NCBI RefSeq assembly: GCF_900168065.1
Contig: NZ_FUZZ01000001.1
Location: 2,724,623-2,788,622 of the forward strand
Length of the DNA stretch: 64,000 nucleotides
Source of the DNA: Chitinophaga ginsengisegetis
Lineage (GTDB): Bacteria > Bacteroidota > Bacteroidia > Chitinophagales > Chitinophagaceae
Reading direction: 5' to 3'
Shown: positions 7,038 to 15,604 of the stretch, in pieces
How positions within the stretch are numbered: the stretch's first letter is position 1
Layout of the letters: each line of letters begins with the position of its first letter
Position numbers and translations under genes: made by a program
Notes under the pieces: generated by a model
The model's input: the letters and a program-made list of their open reading frames with translations, nothing else
Databases searched by the model: none
What the model was told of the DNA's origin: nothing

Positions 7038-8927
7038 TTAAGACACTGCTTTGTTATTACTTCTGTCCACATCTGCCATACGCTGACTGGGATCTATTTC
7101 CAGCTCTTTAATATCTGCAAGCGGAGTATCCAGTTCTACTTCATAAACAGGATTAGTCCAGTACCAAACGGGGTCGACTATACGTTTTACATTCGGATAC
7201 TCATTAGGCTTTTCGCCGTACATGATGGACAACGGAATATAGTGCAGCACTTTATTACCGCTCTTATCCGTTACCATAAAGTCGATAGGCATCGGCATAT
7301 ATCCTACCCTGCGTAAACGCACTACTGTTTTATTACCTTTTGCAAAAACGCTGTCGATACCATAGTCGATATGCTTTACTGCATTGATAAAATATTGCTT
7401 GTACCAATCCAGTTCAATACCGCTTTCTTTTTCCATTACCCGTACAAAATCATTCACGTTCGGATGTTTGAAGCGCCATTCATTATAGTAGCGTAACAAG
7501 CCGTTATCGCGGTTTTGCGCGCCAATTACATACCCCAGCTGTTCCAGGAATACAGCGCCTTTGGAGTAGGCGGTAAGACTGTAACCGTAGTTGGTGTTAA
7601 AGTGATCGGCATGTGTGGTAGCGGGTTCTTCAAAAGGACTTTTTGCCAGCGCAAAATAGCCTGCATAGGAATCTTCCAGTGCATCGCGGCCTTTCAGTGA
7701 ATCGATGGTATTAAAGATCACATTGTTTTCCGCAAAGGTAGTAAAGCCTTCATCCATCCAGGGGTACAGGCTTTCGTTGGTGGCCAGCATTCCCTGGTAC
7801 CAGCTGTGCATCCACTCGTGCATGGCTACACCATACAAACCATCCATTTTACCGTTGCCCATAATGAGGGTACCCATTGGATATTCCATACCGCCATCAC
7901 CGCCTTGTATGAAAGAGTATTGCTCATACGGATAGGCGCCGTAATGCGCTTTGATGTAGGCATAGGCAGCAGGCACCATTTTCGCCAGCTGCGGCCAGGT
8001 ATTGTGCGTGTATTCGTTGTCGATATAAAAGAAGTGAGCCGTAAAGCCATCCACTTTCTGCGTGATGTGTTTGTAATCCGGATCGGCGGCCCACATGAAA
8101 TCATGCACATTGGGTGCAATGAAATGCCAGGTGAGCGTGTTGCCGGTGGGGGGTGTTACTTTAACGCCTGGTTTCTCGTATCCGTGCCCAATCTGATCGG
8201 GGTTTTGCAGGTAGCCTGTACCACCGATCACATACTTTTTATTGATGGTGATTTTTACATCATAGTCGCCCCATACGCCGTAAAATTCGCGGGCGATGTA
8301 AGGAGTGGCGTGCCATCCTTCGTAATCGTATTCGCACATTTTAGGGTACCACTGCGCCATAGAGAAGTCCACTCCTTCGGCGTTATTGCGACCACTGCGA
8401 CGGATCTGTACCGGCACCTGTGAGGCGAATTCCATATCAAAAACAGCTTTGGAGTGTGGCAGGATAGGCTTATCCAGCGGCACTTCCAGGATGGTTTCCA
8501 CTACTTTGAAGTCCTGTGGTTTTCCATCGCGTTTCAGGGAGATGATTTTCTGGTAGCCTATTTCATCGGGTTTCAGTTGGGAGATGCGGTCGCGTACGCG
8601 GTTATCCCAGTCGCGGCGTTCGTTCCCTTTCTTATCTCTTCCTATTACAATTTTTCCCAGTTCACGGCTGCGTACATCCATCATGCTGCCGGGCTGAAAG
8701 GCGTTCCAGTAGAGGTGATAAAAAACTTTCTTTAATGTATCGGGGGAGTTATTGTAATATTCAAGGTGTTGTTGTCCTTTGAATTGATTGGCCGGTGCAT
8801 CCACCTTCACATCCATCGTATACTTTACTCTCTGTTGCCAGCGGTCAGACTGAGCGCTTAGTTGTAACCAGCTGCCCGCCAGCAAAGCGATGGCAATACA
8901 GCTGCCTGTTGTAACCCGGTACTTCAT
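7038..8927 (-). CDS. Secreted M1-family metallopeptidase
   Basis: Zinc aminopeptidase of the gluzincin class, 629 residues. The first 25 residues form a signal peptide (charged MKYR, hydrophobic AIALLAG, cleavage near LSAQ), so the enzyme acts outside the cytoplasm. After an N-terminal beta domain come GGMEYP (residues 345-350, the counterpart of the GxMEN substrate motif), HEWMH (370-374, zinc-binding) and the third ligand Glu393 in DEGFTTFAE. The family usually removes N-terminal residues from peptides. A hairpin after the stop codon with a T-run on this strand should end the transcript. No partner gene is apparent. Confidence 0.92.
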   Translation of the reverse strand: MKYRVTTGSCIAIALLAGSWLQLSAQSDRWQQRVKYTMDVKVDAPANQFKGQQHLEYYNNSPDTLKKVFYHLYWNAFQPGSMMDVRSRELGKIVIGRDKKGNERRDWDNRVRDRISQLKPDEIGYQKIISLKRDGKPQDFKVVETILEVPLDKPILPHSKAVFDMEFASQVPVQIRRSGRNNAEGVDFSMAQWYPKMCEYDYEGWHATPYIAREFYGVWGDYDVKITINKKYVIGGTGYLQNPDQIGHGYEKPGVKVTPPTGNTLTWHFIAPNVHDFMWAADPDYKHITQKVDGFTAHFFYIDNEYTHNTWPQLAKMVPAAYAYIKAHYGAYPYEQYSFIQGGDGGMEYPMGTLIMGNGKMDGLYGVAMHEWMHSWYQGMLATNESLYPWMDEGFTTFAENNVIFNTIDSLKGRDALEDSYAGYFALAKSPFEEPATTHADHFNTNYGYSLTAYSKGAVFLEQLGYVIGAQNRDNGLLRYYNEWRFKHPNVNDFVRVMEKESGIELDWYKQYFINAVKHIDYGIDSVFAKGNKTVVRLRRVGYMPMPIDFMVTDKSGNKVLHYIPLSIMYGEKPNEYPNVKRIVDPVWYWTNPVYEVELDTPLADIKELEIDPSQRMADVDRSNNKAVS

Positions 8928-9018
8928 TCCGTTTTATTTGGTTTAAAACAGCTAAAATAAGGATCATTTGGCGATTTTGTCCCTGATATTTGATGAGTGT
9001 AATGTGGCCGGAAGTTAA

Positions 9019-10089
9019 TCAGGAAAAACTGTGGAGGGTGAGTCCGAGAAAACCGGCGTACCGTTGTGCGGCAGGCTCAAACGCTTTCAGGCCGGCCTTT
9101 TTGAGTGGTTTAAACGGATCGGTAACGATGGTTACACTGTCTTTTTTAAAGGTGCGTTTCCAGGTACCTATGATTTGCCCGTTTTGTACCATGATAGGAT
9201 TGAAGATACCGTTGATGGTCATTACCTTTTTGGCAAACTGCATATCTATCAGTGTGCTGCGGTCTTTATACCCGATGAAATATTCATCGAAGGCGGGTAA
9301 CAGCAGGGCGGTATCAGGTGTGGTTTGTTTTTTCCCGGGGGCCATCCAGTAGGCCGTACCGTTTACGTCCAGTGGTTTTAACGCGGATTGCGCGCCTTCC
9401 AGTCCGGCCCGGGCATCCGTGAGCGGGAGGCCGGCCCATTGGGCGAAATCGGGCAAGGTAGCCGGACCGTGACTGATAAAGTAGCGTTTAGCCAGGGTAA
9501 CCAGCGACGCCTGCTTATTGAGTGTGGCCGTGCCGGGCAGCCATTCATCGAGGAGTGTGTAGGTAAATTGTTTTCCACTGAGAGGGCCGTTACAGATAAT
9601 TCCATCTGCCGCCGCGTGATAGATGATGTGGTTCATGCGGTGGTCGTCAGTATTGATTCCCTTTTCCTGTAACAGGGTGGTGAGTTCTTTGCGGGTGAGG
9701 TGGTTTCCTCCCTGTAATGCTTTGGTGATATATTGATTGGTTTTCTGCAGGAGGGCATTGTCCATTTCCAGTTTGCGCATCATGCTGCCCATGCGGGCTT
9801 TTATGGTGGGAGCAATGAGTTGCAGTATCCAGCGTACATCGGCGGGGGCTATGAGGTGCAGGGTGCCGCGGAAGGCGGTGGTGCGGATAATGGATTTGTT
9901 GCTGATGGCTTTTTCTATGTCCGCGTCTGTACAGCCGGGGAGCCGTGCGCCGATGCCCCATTTGCTGTTGGCATGTTCCTGTGCCTGCATGGCGCCAAAG
10001 AAGGCCACGATGTCCTGCGGTTTTTTGAAGGCTGTTTTCAGCAACTGCTGATGTTGCAGTCGCAGTGCGGCGATATCAGTAACGGGCAT
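9019..10089 (-). CDS. AlkZ-like winged-helix protein (possible DNA glycosylase)
   Basis: 356-residue protein of the HTH_42 (AlkZ/YcaQ) winged-helix family, whose studied members are DNA glycosylases acting on alkylated bases or crosslinks. The N-terminal part carries the catalytic-type Q-x-Q motif in FFGAMQAQEHANS (Gln35 and Gln37) and a conserved FRGTLHLI segment; later KPLDVNGTAYWMAP and LLPAFDEYFIGYKDR match the family C-terminus. ATG at 10089 is taken as the start; an in-frame TTG further upstream lacks support. Which lesion it repairs, if any, cannot be read; the Q-x-Q form is the one described for AlkZ-like rather than YcaQ proteins (Q-x-D). Confidence 0.8.
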   Translation of the reverse strand: MPVTDIAALRLQHQQLLKTAFKKPQDIVAFFGAMQAQEHANSKWGIGARLPGCTDADIEKAISNKSIIRTTAFRGTLHLIAPADVRWILQLIAPTIKARMGSMMRKLEMDNALLQKTNQYITKALQGGNHLTRKELTTLLQEKGINTDDHRMNHIIYHAAADGIICNGPLSGKQFTYTLLDEWLPGTATLNKQASLVTLAKRYFISHGPATLPDFAQWAGLPLTDARAGLEGAQSALKPLDVNGTAYWMAPGKKQTTPDTALLLPAFDEYFIGYKDRSTLIDMQFAKKVMTINGIFNPIMVQNGQIIGTWKRTFKKDSVTIVTDPFKPLKKAGLKAFEPAAQRYAGFLGLTLHSFS

Positions 10090-10168
10090 GGCTAAATGAT
10101 TTGTTATACAAAACAACAGCACGGGTACGACAATAGTATGTCAGCAACTAACCGGAAGGTAAAAATAA

Positions 10169-10837
10169 TTATTCAACGCCCTGCACCACTACTACAATTT
10201 CTCCTTTTACGCCTTTTTCAGCGAAGTAATCGTGTACTTCCTGTAATGTGCCGCGTTTATTTTCCTCGAACATTTTGGTGAGTTCGCGGCATACGCAGCA
10301 TTGGCGGTCTGGTCCGAAATACTGGATCAGGTCGGAGAGGGTTCTGAGCAGTCTCATGGGCGACTCATAAAAAACGATGGTCCGTTCTTCGGTGGCCAGT
10401 TTCGTAAAGAGGGTGTGGCGGCCTTTCTTGAGGGGGAAGAATCCTTCAAAGGCGAAGCGGGTCATGGGGATACCGCTGTTAACCAGCGCGGGTACAAAGG
10501 CGGTGGCGCCGGGGAGGCATTCTACCGGTACGCCGGCGCGGGCGCATTCCCTGACCAGTAAAAAGCCGGGATCAGAAACTCCGGGGGTACCGGCATCGGT
10601 GAGCATAGCCATTGTTTTACCGCCCTGCAGCTGTTGCAGGAGGTGTTGCACTATTTTATGCTCATTGTGCTGATGGTAGGGTGTAACGGGTTTATTGATC
10701 TGGTAATGCCGCAGTAATACGCTGGAAGTACGGGTATCTTCCGCGAGGATAAGATCTGCTTCTTCGAGTACTTTTACGGCCCGGTAGGTAATATCGGCGA
10801 GGTTGCCAATGGGAGATGGAACGAGATATAATTTCAT
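10169..10837 (-). CDS. rsmI: 16S rRNA (cytidine1402-2'-O)-methyltransferase RsmI
   Basis: Methylates the ribose of C1402 in the ribosomal P site using SAM. The 222-residue protein has the tetrapyrrole-methylase-fold signatures of the family: LVPSPIGNLADIT at the N-terminus, AEDTRTSSVLL, MLTDAGTPGVSDPG and LPGATAFVPALVNSGIP, then the FYESPMRLLRTL segment. It is somewhat shorter than the 280-residue E. coli protein, lacking much of the C-terminal extension, as is usual in Bacteroidota. It lies downstream of purS but a hairpin separates the two. Confidence 0.94.
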   Translation of the reverse strand: MKLYLVPSPIGNLADITYRAVKVLEEADLILAEDTRTSSVLLRHYQINKPVTPYHQHNEHKIVQHLLQQLQGGKTMAMLTDAGTPGVSDPGFLLVRECARAGVPVECLPGATAFVPALVNSGIPMTRFAFEGFFPLKKGRHTLFTKLATEERTIVFYESPMRLLRTLSDLIQYFGPDRQCCVCRELTKMFEENKRGTLQEVHDYFAEKGVKGEIVVVVQGVE

Positions 10838-10844
10838 AATTTAA

Positions 10845-10940
10845 TTACGAATTACGAATTACGAATGTGTGGGGAGATGCAGTCCGGAGACTTTACCAGT
10901 CATCTCCCCACAGCTCCGTTATCCGCAATTCGCAATTAAT
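10845..10940. repeat. AATTACG tandem repeat with hairpin between rsmI and purS
   Basis: Three tandem AATTACG heptamers lie at about 10845-10867. A strong stem follows: TGTGGGGAGATG (10868-10879) pairs with CATCTCCCCACA (10901-10912). Another AT-rich stretch with TTATCCGCAATTCGCAATTA runs up to the purS stop codon. The stem probably terminates purS transcription on the minus strand. Similar ATTACG/ATCCG sequences occur upstream of lnt (23131-23160) and in other intergenic stems of this window. Confidence 0.65.
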
Positions 10941-11185
10941 TATTGTATTTGTACTTCAAAAGATTCCATTACCTGGTTTGCCAGCAGTTTCTGGCAGGCA
11001 GTTTCAGCGATCTGCCTTGCTTCTTCCTGGCTGGCGGCTTCAATTTGCAGAGTAATGTGTTTACCAATACGTACATCTTGTACCTGGCCCAGGCCGAGGT
11101 TCTTGAGACCACTCATTACCGCTTTACCTTGCGGATCTAATAATTCTTTCAGTGGCATCACATTGATATGTGCAGTAAAAGTCAT
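10940..11185 (-). CDS. purS: Phosphoribosylformylglycinamidine synthase subunit PurS
   Basis: 81-residue small subunit of the three-part FGAM synthase (PurS, PurQ, PurL), which makes formylglycinamidine ribotide in purine synthesis and channels ammonia between the other two subunits. The sequence shows the family order: a first strand FTAHINVMP, LDPQGKAVMSGLKNLGL, then VQDVRIGKHI and a C-terminal helix-strand ending ESFEVQIQ. purQ and purL are not adjacent, so the complex is encoded at separate loci. A TAnnTTTG box lies 19 bases upstream of the ATG. Confidence 0.93.
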   Translation of the reverse strand: MTFTAHINVMPLKELLDPQGKAVMSGLKNLGLGQVQDVRIGKHITLQIEAASQEEARQIAETACQKLLANQVMESFEVQIQ

Positions 11186-11204
11186 TGTGCTAGAAATTTT
11201 GCCG

Positions 11205-11212
11205 CAAACCTA
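11205..11212 (-). promoter_or_regulatory. Promoter -7 box for purS
   Basis: TAGGTTTG on the minus strand matches TAnnTTTG, 19 bases before the purS ATG. It lies between purS and the pssA stop codon, so purS has its own promoter. Confidence 0.6.
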
Positions 11213-11231
11213 CATCAAAAAATCCAGAATG

Positions 11232-11999
11232 TTAAACCGCTTCTATTTTCGGCGGCGCCACTACCGATAATATTACGTAACAAATAAATATAAAAGGAAC
11301 GGTAGCGAACTTCAGGAGCGGTATGCTTACCAGGGTGAGCAGGATCAGTAAGAAGCGGGGCCAGTTGTCGGCCAGGCTTTTACTTTTGAACTTCAGGCTG
11401 ATCATTGGTATTTCCGCCACCATCAGGTAGCAGAGCAGCGCAATAGTGATATATAATACCCAGATATTCTGGAACCAGTGGGCCAGGTTAAAGGGATTAA
11501 ATAAAAGGATGAGGGGGAAAGAGGCCACCAGCAGGGCTACTGCGGGAGTGGGCACCCCAATGAAGTTTTCAGACTGGCGGGTATCTATATTGAACTTGGC
11601 GAGGCGGTAAGCGGCGAAGCAGGGCACCAGTAAGGCCGGCGCCAGATTTATAATGGATACATCAAAAACATCGGGTTGCTGAAAATAAGCGCTGCGCAGG
11701 AGGCGGTACAGCATCATGCCGGGTACCACGCCAAAGGTTACTACATCAGCCAGTGAATCGAGTTCCTTACCCATAGGGCCCGATACTTTGAGGAGGCGGG
11801 CTATCATACCATCAAAAAAATCGAAAATCCCTGCAATCACCACCAGTGCGGATGCCCAGTATACAGGCTCCGGGCTGATAATCGTATAGTCGGCGCCGTT
11901 AATTTCCGCGCGGTATTCAGGCGCATGCAGTATGCAGATAATGGCCAGTGCACCGCAGAAGAGGTTACATAGGGTAAGAATATTCGGTATTTGTTTCAT
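11232..11999 (-). CDS. pssA: CDP-diacylglycerol-serine O-phosphatidyltransferase
   Basis: Integral membrane enzyme that makes phosphatidylserine, the precursor of phosphatidylethanolamine, from CDP-diacylglycerol and L-serine. The CDP-alcohol phosphatidyltransferase signature D-G-x2-A-R-x8-G-x3-D-x3-D is complete in FFDGMIARLL followed by GKELDSLADVVTFG, at about residues 63-90. There are about seven hydrophobic segments in 255 residues, and the start MKQIPNILTLCNLFCG matches family N-termini. The gene is codirectional with purS and pepP, but a hairpin upstream separates it from pepP. Confidence 0.93.
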   Translation of the reverse strand: MKQIPNILTLCNLFCGALAIICILHAPEYRAEINGADYTIISPEPVYWASALVVIAGIFDFFDGMIARLLKVSGPMGKELDSLADVVTFGVVPGMMLYRLLRSAYFQQPDVFDVSIINLAPALLVPCFAAYRLAKFNIDTRQSENFIGVPTPAVALLVASFPLILLFNPFNLAHWFQNIWVLYITIALLCYLMVAEIPMISLKFKSKSLADNWPRFLLILLTLVSIPLLKFATVPFIFICYVILSVVAPPKIEAV

Positions 12000-12010
12000 T
12001 AACTGTGATT

Positions 12011-12119
12011 ATGATGATTTTGTGATTATCCTGATGAGCGAAGATAGAATATTGACAATTATATTATATCATCTATCTTTTAATCTTTGCTAACCAGGAT
12101 AATCATAAAAAATCATCAT
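12011..12119. terminator. Nested stem-loop downstream of aminopeptidase P gene
   Basis: 12011-12033 (ATGATGATTTT then GTGATTATCCTG) pairs with 12095-12119, with two extra bases in the right arm. Inside, AAGATAGA pairs with TCTATCTT. It fills the gap between pssA and the aminopeptidase P gene and should terminate the latter. Confidence 0.6.
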
Positions 12120-12121
12120 TA

Positions 12122-13414
12122 TTACTTGGCCATCAGGGCTTCAATTTCATCTGCCGTGATAGGAATATTCTTCATCAGGTCCACATTACCATCGGCGGTG
12201 AGCCAGATATTGTTTTCGATGCGGATACCCAGCTGTTCTTCTTCAATATAAATACCTGGTTCGATGGTCATTACAGCGCCTACCGGGATAGGCTGATGGA
12301 AAGAAGGACCGAGGTCGTGCACATCTATACCGAGGTGGTGGGAAATACCGTGGTACAGGTATTTGCGGTAGGCCGGTGTTTCCGGGTCCTGGTTTTTCAC
12401 CTGTTCTTCTGTGAGCAGCCCGATTTTTATAAATTGTTTAGTGGCTTCCTCTCCTACCATTTCGTGGTATTTGGCAATGGTGATACCCGGGCGGAGAATA
12501 GATTTGGCGTAGTTATGCAGGTGCAGGCAGGCATCGTATACCTGGCGCTGACGCGGCGAAAACTTACCATTTACCGGTACGGAACGCGTAAGATCGGCGT
12601 TGTATCCGCCGTATTCTGCACCAAAGTCCATCAGGATCACTTCCCCGTCTTTACATTCCTGGTTATTGGAGATGTAGTGCAGCGTGCGTGCGCGGTCGCC
12701 GGAAGCGATGATAGTGCTGTAAGCTTCACCGGCAGAGCGGTTGCGGAGGAATTCGTGTAAAATTTCCGCATGGATTTCATGTTCCCATACGCCGGGTTTA
12801 ATGAATTTCAGTAAGCGGCGGAAAGTTTTTTCCGTGATATCCATTGCTTCCTGCATTACCTTGATTTCTTCCGGCGTTTTTACTGCGCGCAGTTCTTTAA
12901 AGATAACGGCTGCACGCAGATAGTTATGCACCGGATAGCGTACTTTCAGTTCCTGTACATAGCGGTAATCTTTTACCGGTACGAGGTTTGCCTTGCGGTT
13001 ATTTTCGTTGGAATTCAGGTAGATGTTGGCGGCTTCGTTGATCCACTGTTGTAAAAGCGCATCGAGGCTATCGAGCCAAACTACGGTGCCCATACCAGAC
13101 ACGGCGTATGCCTCGTCTTTGCGCAACCTGTGACCATCCCACTTTTCCTTTAACTCGTTAGGCCGCACCAGTACCAATACTTCGCGGTACTTCGGATCCG
13201 GGTTATCGGGATACAACACTACCATCGTATCCTCCTGATCAATGCCTGTAAGCCAATACAGATCTGAGTTCTGTTTGAACTTGTACAAGGCGTCGCCATT
13301 GGTGGGCAGTTCGTCATTGGAGTTAATAATAGCTATAGACTGTGGCTGCATTTTAGCCACAAAACGCTGGCGGTTCTTCACGAACAGCTGCGGATCCAAG
13401 GGCAGATTCTTCAT
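12122..13414 (-). CDS. pepP: Aminopeptidase P family (M24B) Xaa-Pro peptidase
   Basis: Cytoplasmic two-metal peptidase that removes an N-terminal residue preceding proline. The 430-residue protein has the N-terminal creatinase-like domain (YWLTGIDQEDTMVVLYP) and a C-terminal pita-bread domain with all five metal ligands recognisable: Asp in LMDFGAEYGG, Asp in YNADLTRSVPV, His in SHHLGIDVHD, Glu in TIEPGIYIEEE and Glu in GIRIENNIW. The ATG at 13414 (MKNLPLDPQLF) is chosen because a TAnnTTTG box stands 24 bases upstream and because the extra 33 codons of the longer frame do not resemble the family. Confidence 0.93.
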   Translation of the reverse strand: MKNLPLDPQLFVKNRQRFVAKMQPQSIAIINSNDELPTNGDALYKFKQNSDLYWLTGIDQEDTMVVLYPDNPDPKYREVLVLVRPNELKEKWDGHRLRKDEAYAVSGMGTVVWLDSLDALLQQWINEAANIYLNSNENNRKANLVPVKDYRYVQELKVRYPVHNYLRAAVIFKELRAVKTPEEIKVMQEAMDITEKTFRRLLKFIKPGVWEHEIHAEILHEFLRNRSAGEAYSTIIASGDRARTLHYISNNQECKDGEVILMDFGAEYGGYNADLTRSVPVNGKFSPRQRQVYDACLHLHNYAKSILRPGITIAKYHEMVGEEATKQFIKIGLLTEEQVKNQDPETPAYRKYLYHGISHHLGIDVHDLGPSFHQPIPVGAVMTIEPGIYIEEEQLGIRIENNIWLTADGNVDLMKNIPITADEIEALMAK

Positions 13415-13438
13415 ATCGCTTAATTTCAAATGAGGCTT

Positions 13439-13446
13439 CAAACCTA
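13439..13446 (-). promoter_or_regulatory. Promoter -7 box for pepP
   Basis: TAGGTTTG on the minus strand matches TAnnTTTG and lies 24 bases before the chosen ATG at 13414. It falls inside the longer possible reading frame and supports the shorter start. Confidence 0.6.
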
Positions 13447-13681
13447 TGTAAAATTCGGGAGGTAGAAATGTGAAAAAGGTCAGAACCGGCAAATCGGTCA
13501 ATATCTGCATCATTAAATGACAAAATCGTACTAATATTTCCTTACAATTATTTAATAGTATATTCTCTCAAATATGGTTAGATAATCCTGCAATGAAAAG
13601 TGGACATTTTGAAGATATCGCAACAACCACCCCTAAACCGGTATTTAATTTCTAAATTTCAATGGTATAACACCTATAAAA

Positions 13682-13711
13682 TTTGACAATATCAAAAAAT
13701 CGCTAGTTTTG
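13682..13711 (+). promoter_or_regulatory. Complete Bacteroidota promoter for pckA
   Basis: A -33 TTTG (13682-13685) and a -7 TAGTTTTG (13704-13711) are 18 bases apart, close to the spacing described for the Bacteroidota housekeeping sigma factor. It lies 27 bases before the ATG at 13739, and is the best-formed promoter in the window. Confidence 0.75.
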
Positions 13712-13738
13712 CTTTTACACCAAAACAATCTTGCTTTT

Positions 13739-15340
13739 ATGCAAATGAGTAGCGTAAGGAATCCAGTTGCTGACTTACGGGGACTTGGCATAGAGAACGT
13801 AACGAACGTCTATTACCAACTTTCACCCGAAAAACTGGCGGAGCAAACGGTCGCCCGTAAACAAGGGGTATATGCCGATACAGGGGCATTAGCTGTAAAC
13901 ACCGGCGAATTTACCGGCCGCTCACCCAAAGATAAATTCATTGTAAAAGACAACATCACAACGGACACTGTTAACTGGAACGATTTTAACCTCCCCATTT
14001 CTGAAGAAAATTTTGATCGTTTATACAGCAGAATCACCCGTTATTTCAGCGGGAAAGACGTGTGGGTACGTGATTGCTATGCGTGTGCCGACCAGGACTA
14101 CCGGGTCAACATCAAAGTAATTACAGAACTGCCGTGGTCAAGTCTGTTTGCCTACAACATGTTTTTACGTCCTTCGGAAGATGAACTGGATTACATGCAT
14201 CCCGATTGGACCGTTATCCAGGCGCCCGGCTGTCTGGCAGATCCTGCCACCGACGGCACGCGGCAGCAGAATTTCTCCGTAGTGAATTTCACCAAAAAAA
14301 TTATCCTCATAGGTGGCAGCGCCTACACCGGTGAAATCAAGAAAGGCATTTTCACGATCCTGAATTACGAATTGCCGCACAACAAAAATGTGTTAAGCAT
14401 GCATTGCTCCGCCAACGTAGGCGATGACGGCGATACTGCTATCTTCTTTGGTTTGAGCGGCACCGGCAAAACCACGTTGAGCGCTGATCCTTCGCGGAAG
14501 CTTATTGGTGATGATGAACACGGATGGAATGCTACCGGCGTCTTTAATTTTGAAGGCGGTTGTTATGCAAAATGTATTGATCTTTCTGAAGAAAAAGAAC
14601 CGCAGATATTTCATGCTGTGCGTGAAGGCGCGCTGCTGGAAAATATCAACTTTTTCCCGGGTACCAATACCGTGAACTATGCAGATTGCCGGATCACGGA
14701 AAACACCCGCGTATCTTATCCGCTGCCTTATATTGATAACGCATTGGAACCTTCTGTGGGAGGTATTCCAAAAAATATATTCTTTCTTACCTGCGATGCC
14801 TATGGCGTGTTACCACCGGTTTCCAGGTTATCGCCCGGACAGGCCATGTACCAGTTCATTTCCGGCTACACGGCCAAAGTGGCGGGTACCGAAGCGGGCG
14901 TCACAGAGCCGAAGTCCACGTTCAGCGCGTGTTTCGGCGCGCCATTTATGCCTTTGCATCCGGCGCAGTATGCGCAGATGCTGGGTGAAAGAATGCGCAA
15001 ATACAATGTAAATGTATGGCTGATCAACACCGGCTGGACCGGCGGTGCTTATGGCACCGGCAGCCGCATGAAGTTATCGTATACCCGTGCTATGATCACG
15101 GCAGCGTTGAATGGCAGTCTTGACAAGGAAACTTTCCACGCACATCCTGTATTCGGTTTTTCAATCCCTGATAATTGCGCCGGCGTTCCGTCCAATATCC
15201 TGGACCCACGCAATACCTGGGAAGATAAAGCTGCTTATGACAGGCAGGTAAAGGATCTGGCCGGACAGTTCATCCGTAATTTTGAAAAATATGCAGGGGC
15301 ATCAGCACCGGAAATACTGGATGCTGCTCCAAAAATCTAA
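13739..15340 (+). CDS. pckA: Phosphoenolpyruvate carboxykinase (ATP)
   Basis: Converts oxaloacetate and ATP to phosphoenolpyruvate, CO2 and ADP, the entry step of gluconeogenesis. The 533-residue length is normal. Visible hallmarks: TGRSPKDKFIV (substrate binding), HCSANVG, the kinase-type P-loop FGLSGTGKTTLSADP, LIGDDEHGW (metal-binding Asp), and FEGGCYAKCIDL. Start is ATG 13739 or the in-frame ATG two codons on (13745); a TTG at 13709 overlaps the -7 box and is rejected. It is monocistronic, followed by a 264-base gap. Confidence 0.96.
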   Translation: MQMSSVRNPVADLRGLGIENVTNVYYQLSPEKLAEQTVARKQGVYADTGALAVNTGEFTGRSPKDKFIVKDNITTDTVNWNDFNLPISEENFDRLYSRITRYFSGKDVWVRDCYACADQDYRVNIKVITELPWSSLFAYNMFLRPSEDELDYMHPDWTVIQAPGCLADPATDGTRQQNFSVVNFTKKIILIGGSAYTGEIKKGIFTILNYELPHNKNVLSMHCSANVGDDGDTAIFFGLSGTGKTTLSADPSRKLIGDDEHGWNATGVFNFEGGCYAKCIDLSEEKEPQIFHAVREGALLENINFFPGTNTVNYADCRITENTRVSYPLPYIDNALEPSVGGIPKNIFFLTCDAYGVLPPVSRLSPGQAMYQFISGYTAKVAGTEAGVTEPKSTFSACFGAPFMPLHPAQYAQMLGERMRKYNVNVWLINTGWTGGAYGTGSRMKLSYTRAMITAALNGSLDKETFHAHPVFGFSIPDNCAGVPSNILDPRNTWEDKAAYDRQVKDLAGQFIRNFEKYAGASAPEILDAAPKI

Positions 15341-15604
15341 TTCGTAAAGTACTGTGATCTGGCTCTTCGGTTGCATATATCAACAAGAAGATTTATATTT
15401 AAGTTTTGCCTTATAATTTCCACTGAACAACTCGTAAGTTCCTGACGGGCGCAATGCCTGAGCAAAGCAAGTTCCTTTACAGGAGCTTGTTTTGCTGGAT
15501 CTTCGGACGATTTAAGACGATTGTCTCCATTCCTTCCGGCAGCGCTTCCCTAAAAAGCTGATTTCCCATAGCTGATTACATACAGCTTTTTCTTACCTTT
15601 GCAC
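15341..15604. other. Gap between pckA and folD with strong stem-loop
   Basis: At 15461-15496, AGCAAAGCAAGTTCCT pairs with AGGAGCTTGTTTTGCT over 16 positions (two G-U wobbles) around the loop TTAC. It is not followed by a T-run, so it is not a standard intrinsic terminator. A smaller stem (GGC GCAAT GCC) precedes it at about 15448-15458. A near-consensus promoter box (TAAGTTTTG, one base too long) lies at 15400-15408. The region could hold a small structured RNA or the pckA 3' UTR; no known RNA family was recognised. Confidence 0.4.
15594..15601 (+). promoter_or_regulatory. Promoter -7 box for folD
   Basis: TACCTTTG matches TAnnTTTG and ends 3 bases before the folD ATG at 15605, implying a leaderless or nearly leaderless mRNA. 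It overlaps the alternative TTG start at 15599, which is therefore rejected. Confidence 0.6.

Larger units (their letters stand above)
13415..13738. other. Divergent promoter region between pepP and pckA
   Basis: This 324-base gap holds the leftward pepP promoter (box at 13439-13446) and the rightward pckA promoter (TTTG 13682-13685, box 13704-13711). The AT-rich middle, 13540-13680, holds no ORF or stem-loop that I can support. Confidence 0.6.

Noticed and set aside
13709..13738. TTG start for pckA
   Set aside because: The codon is part of the promoter -7 box, so it would not be in the transcript.
15500..15560. CCGGAAGGAA on the minus strand, similar to the SRP RNA tetraloop region
   Set aside because: The flanking bases needed for the conserved internal loop (GGUC and GCAGCC) are absent, and no closing helix was found.
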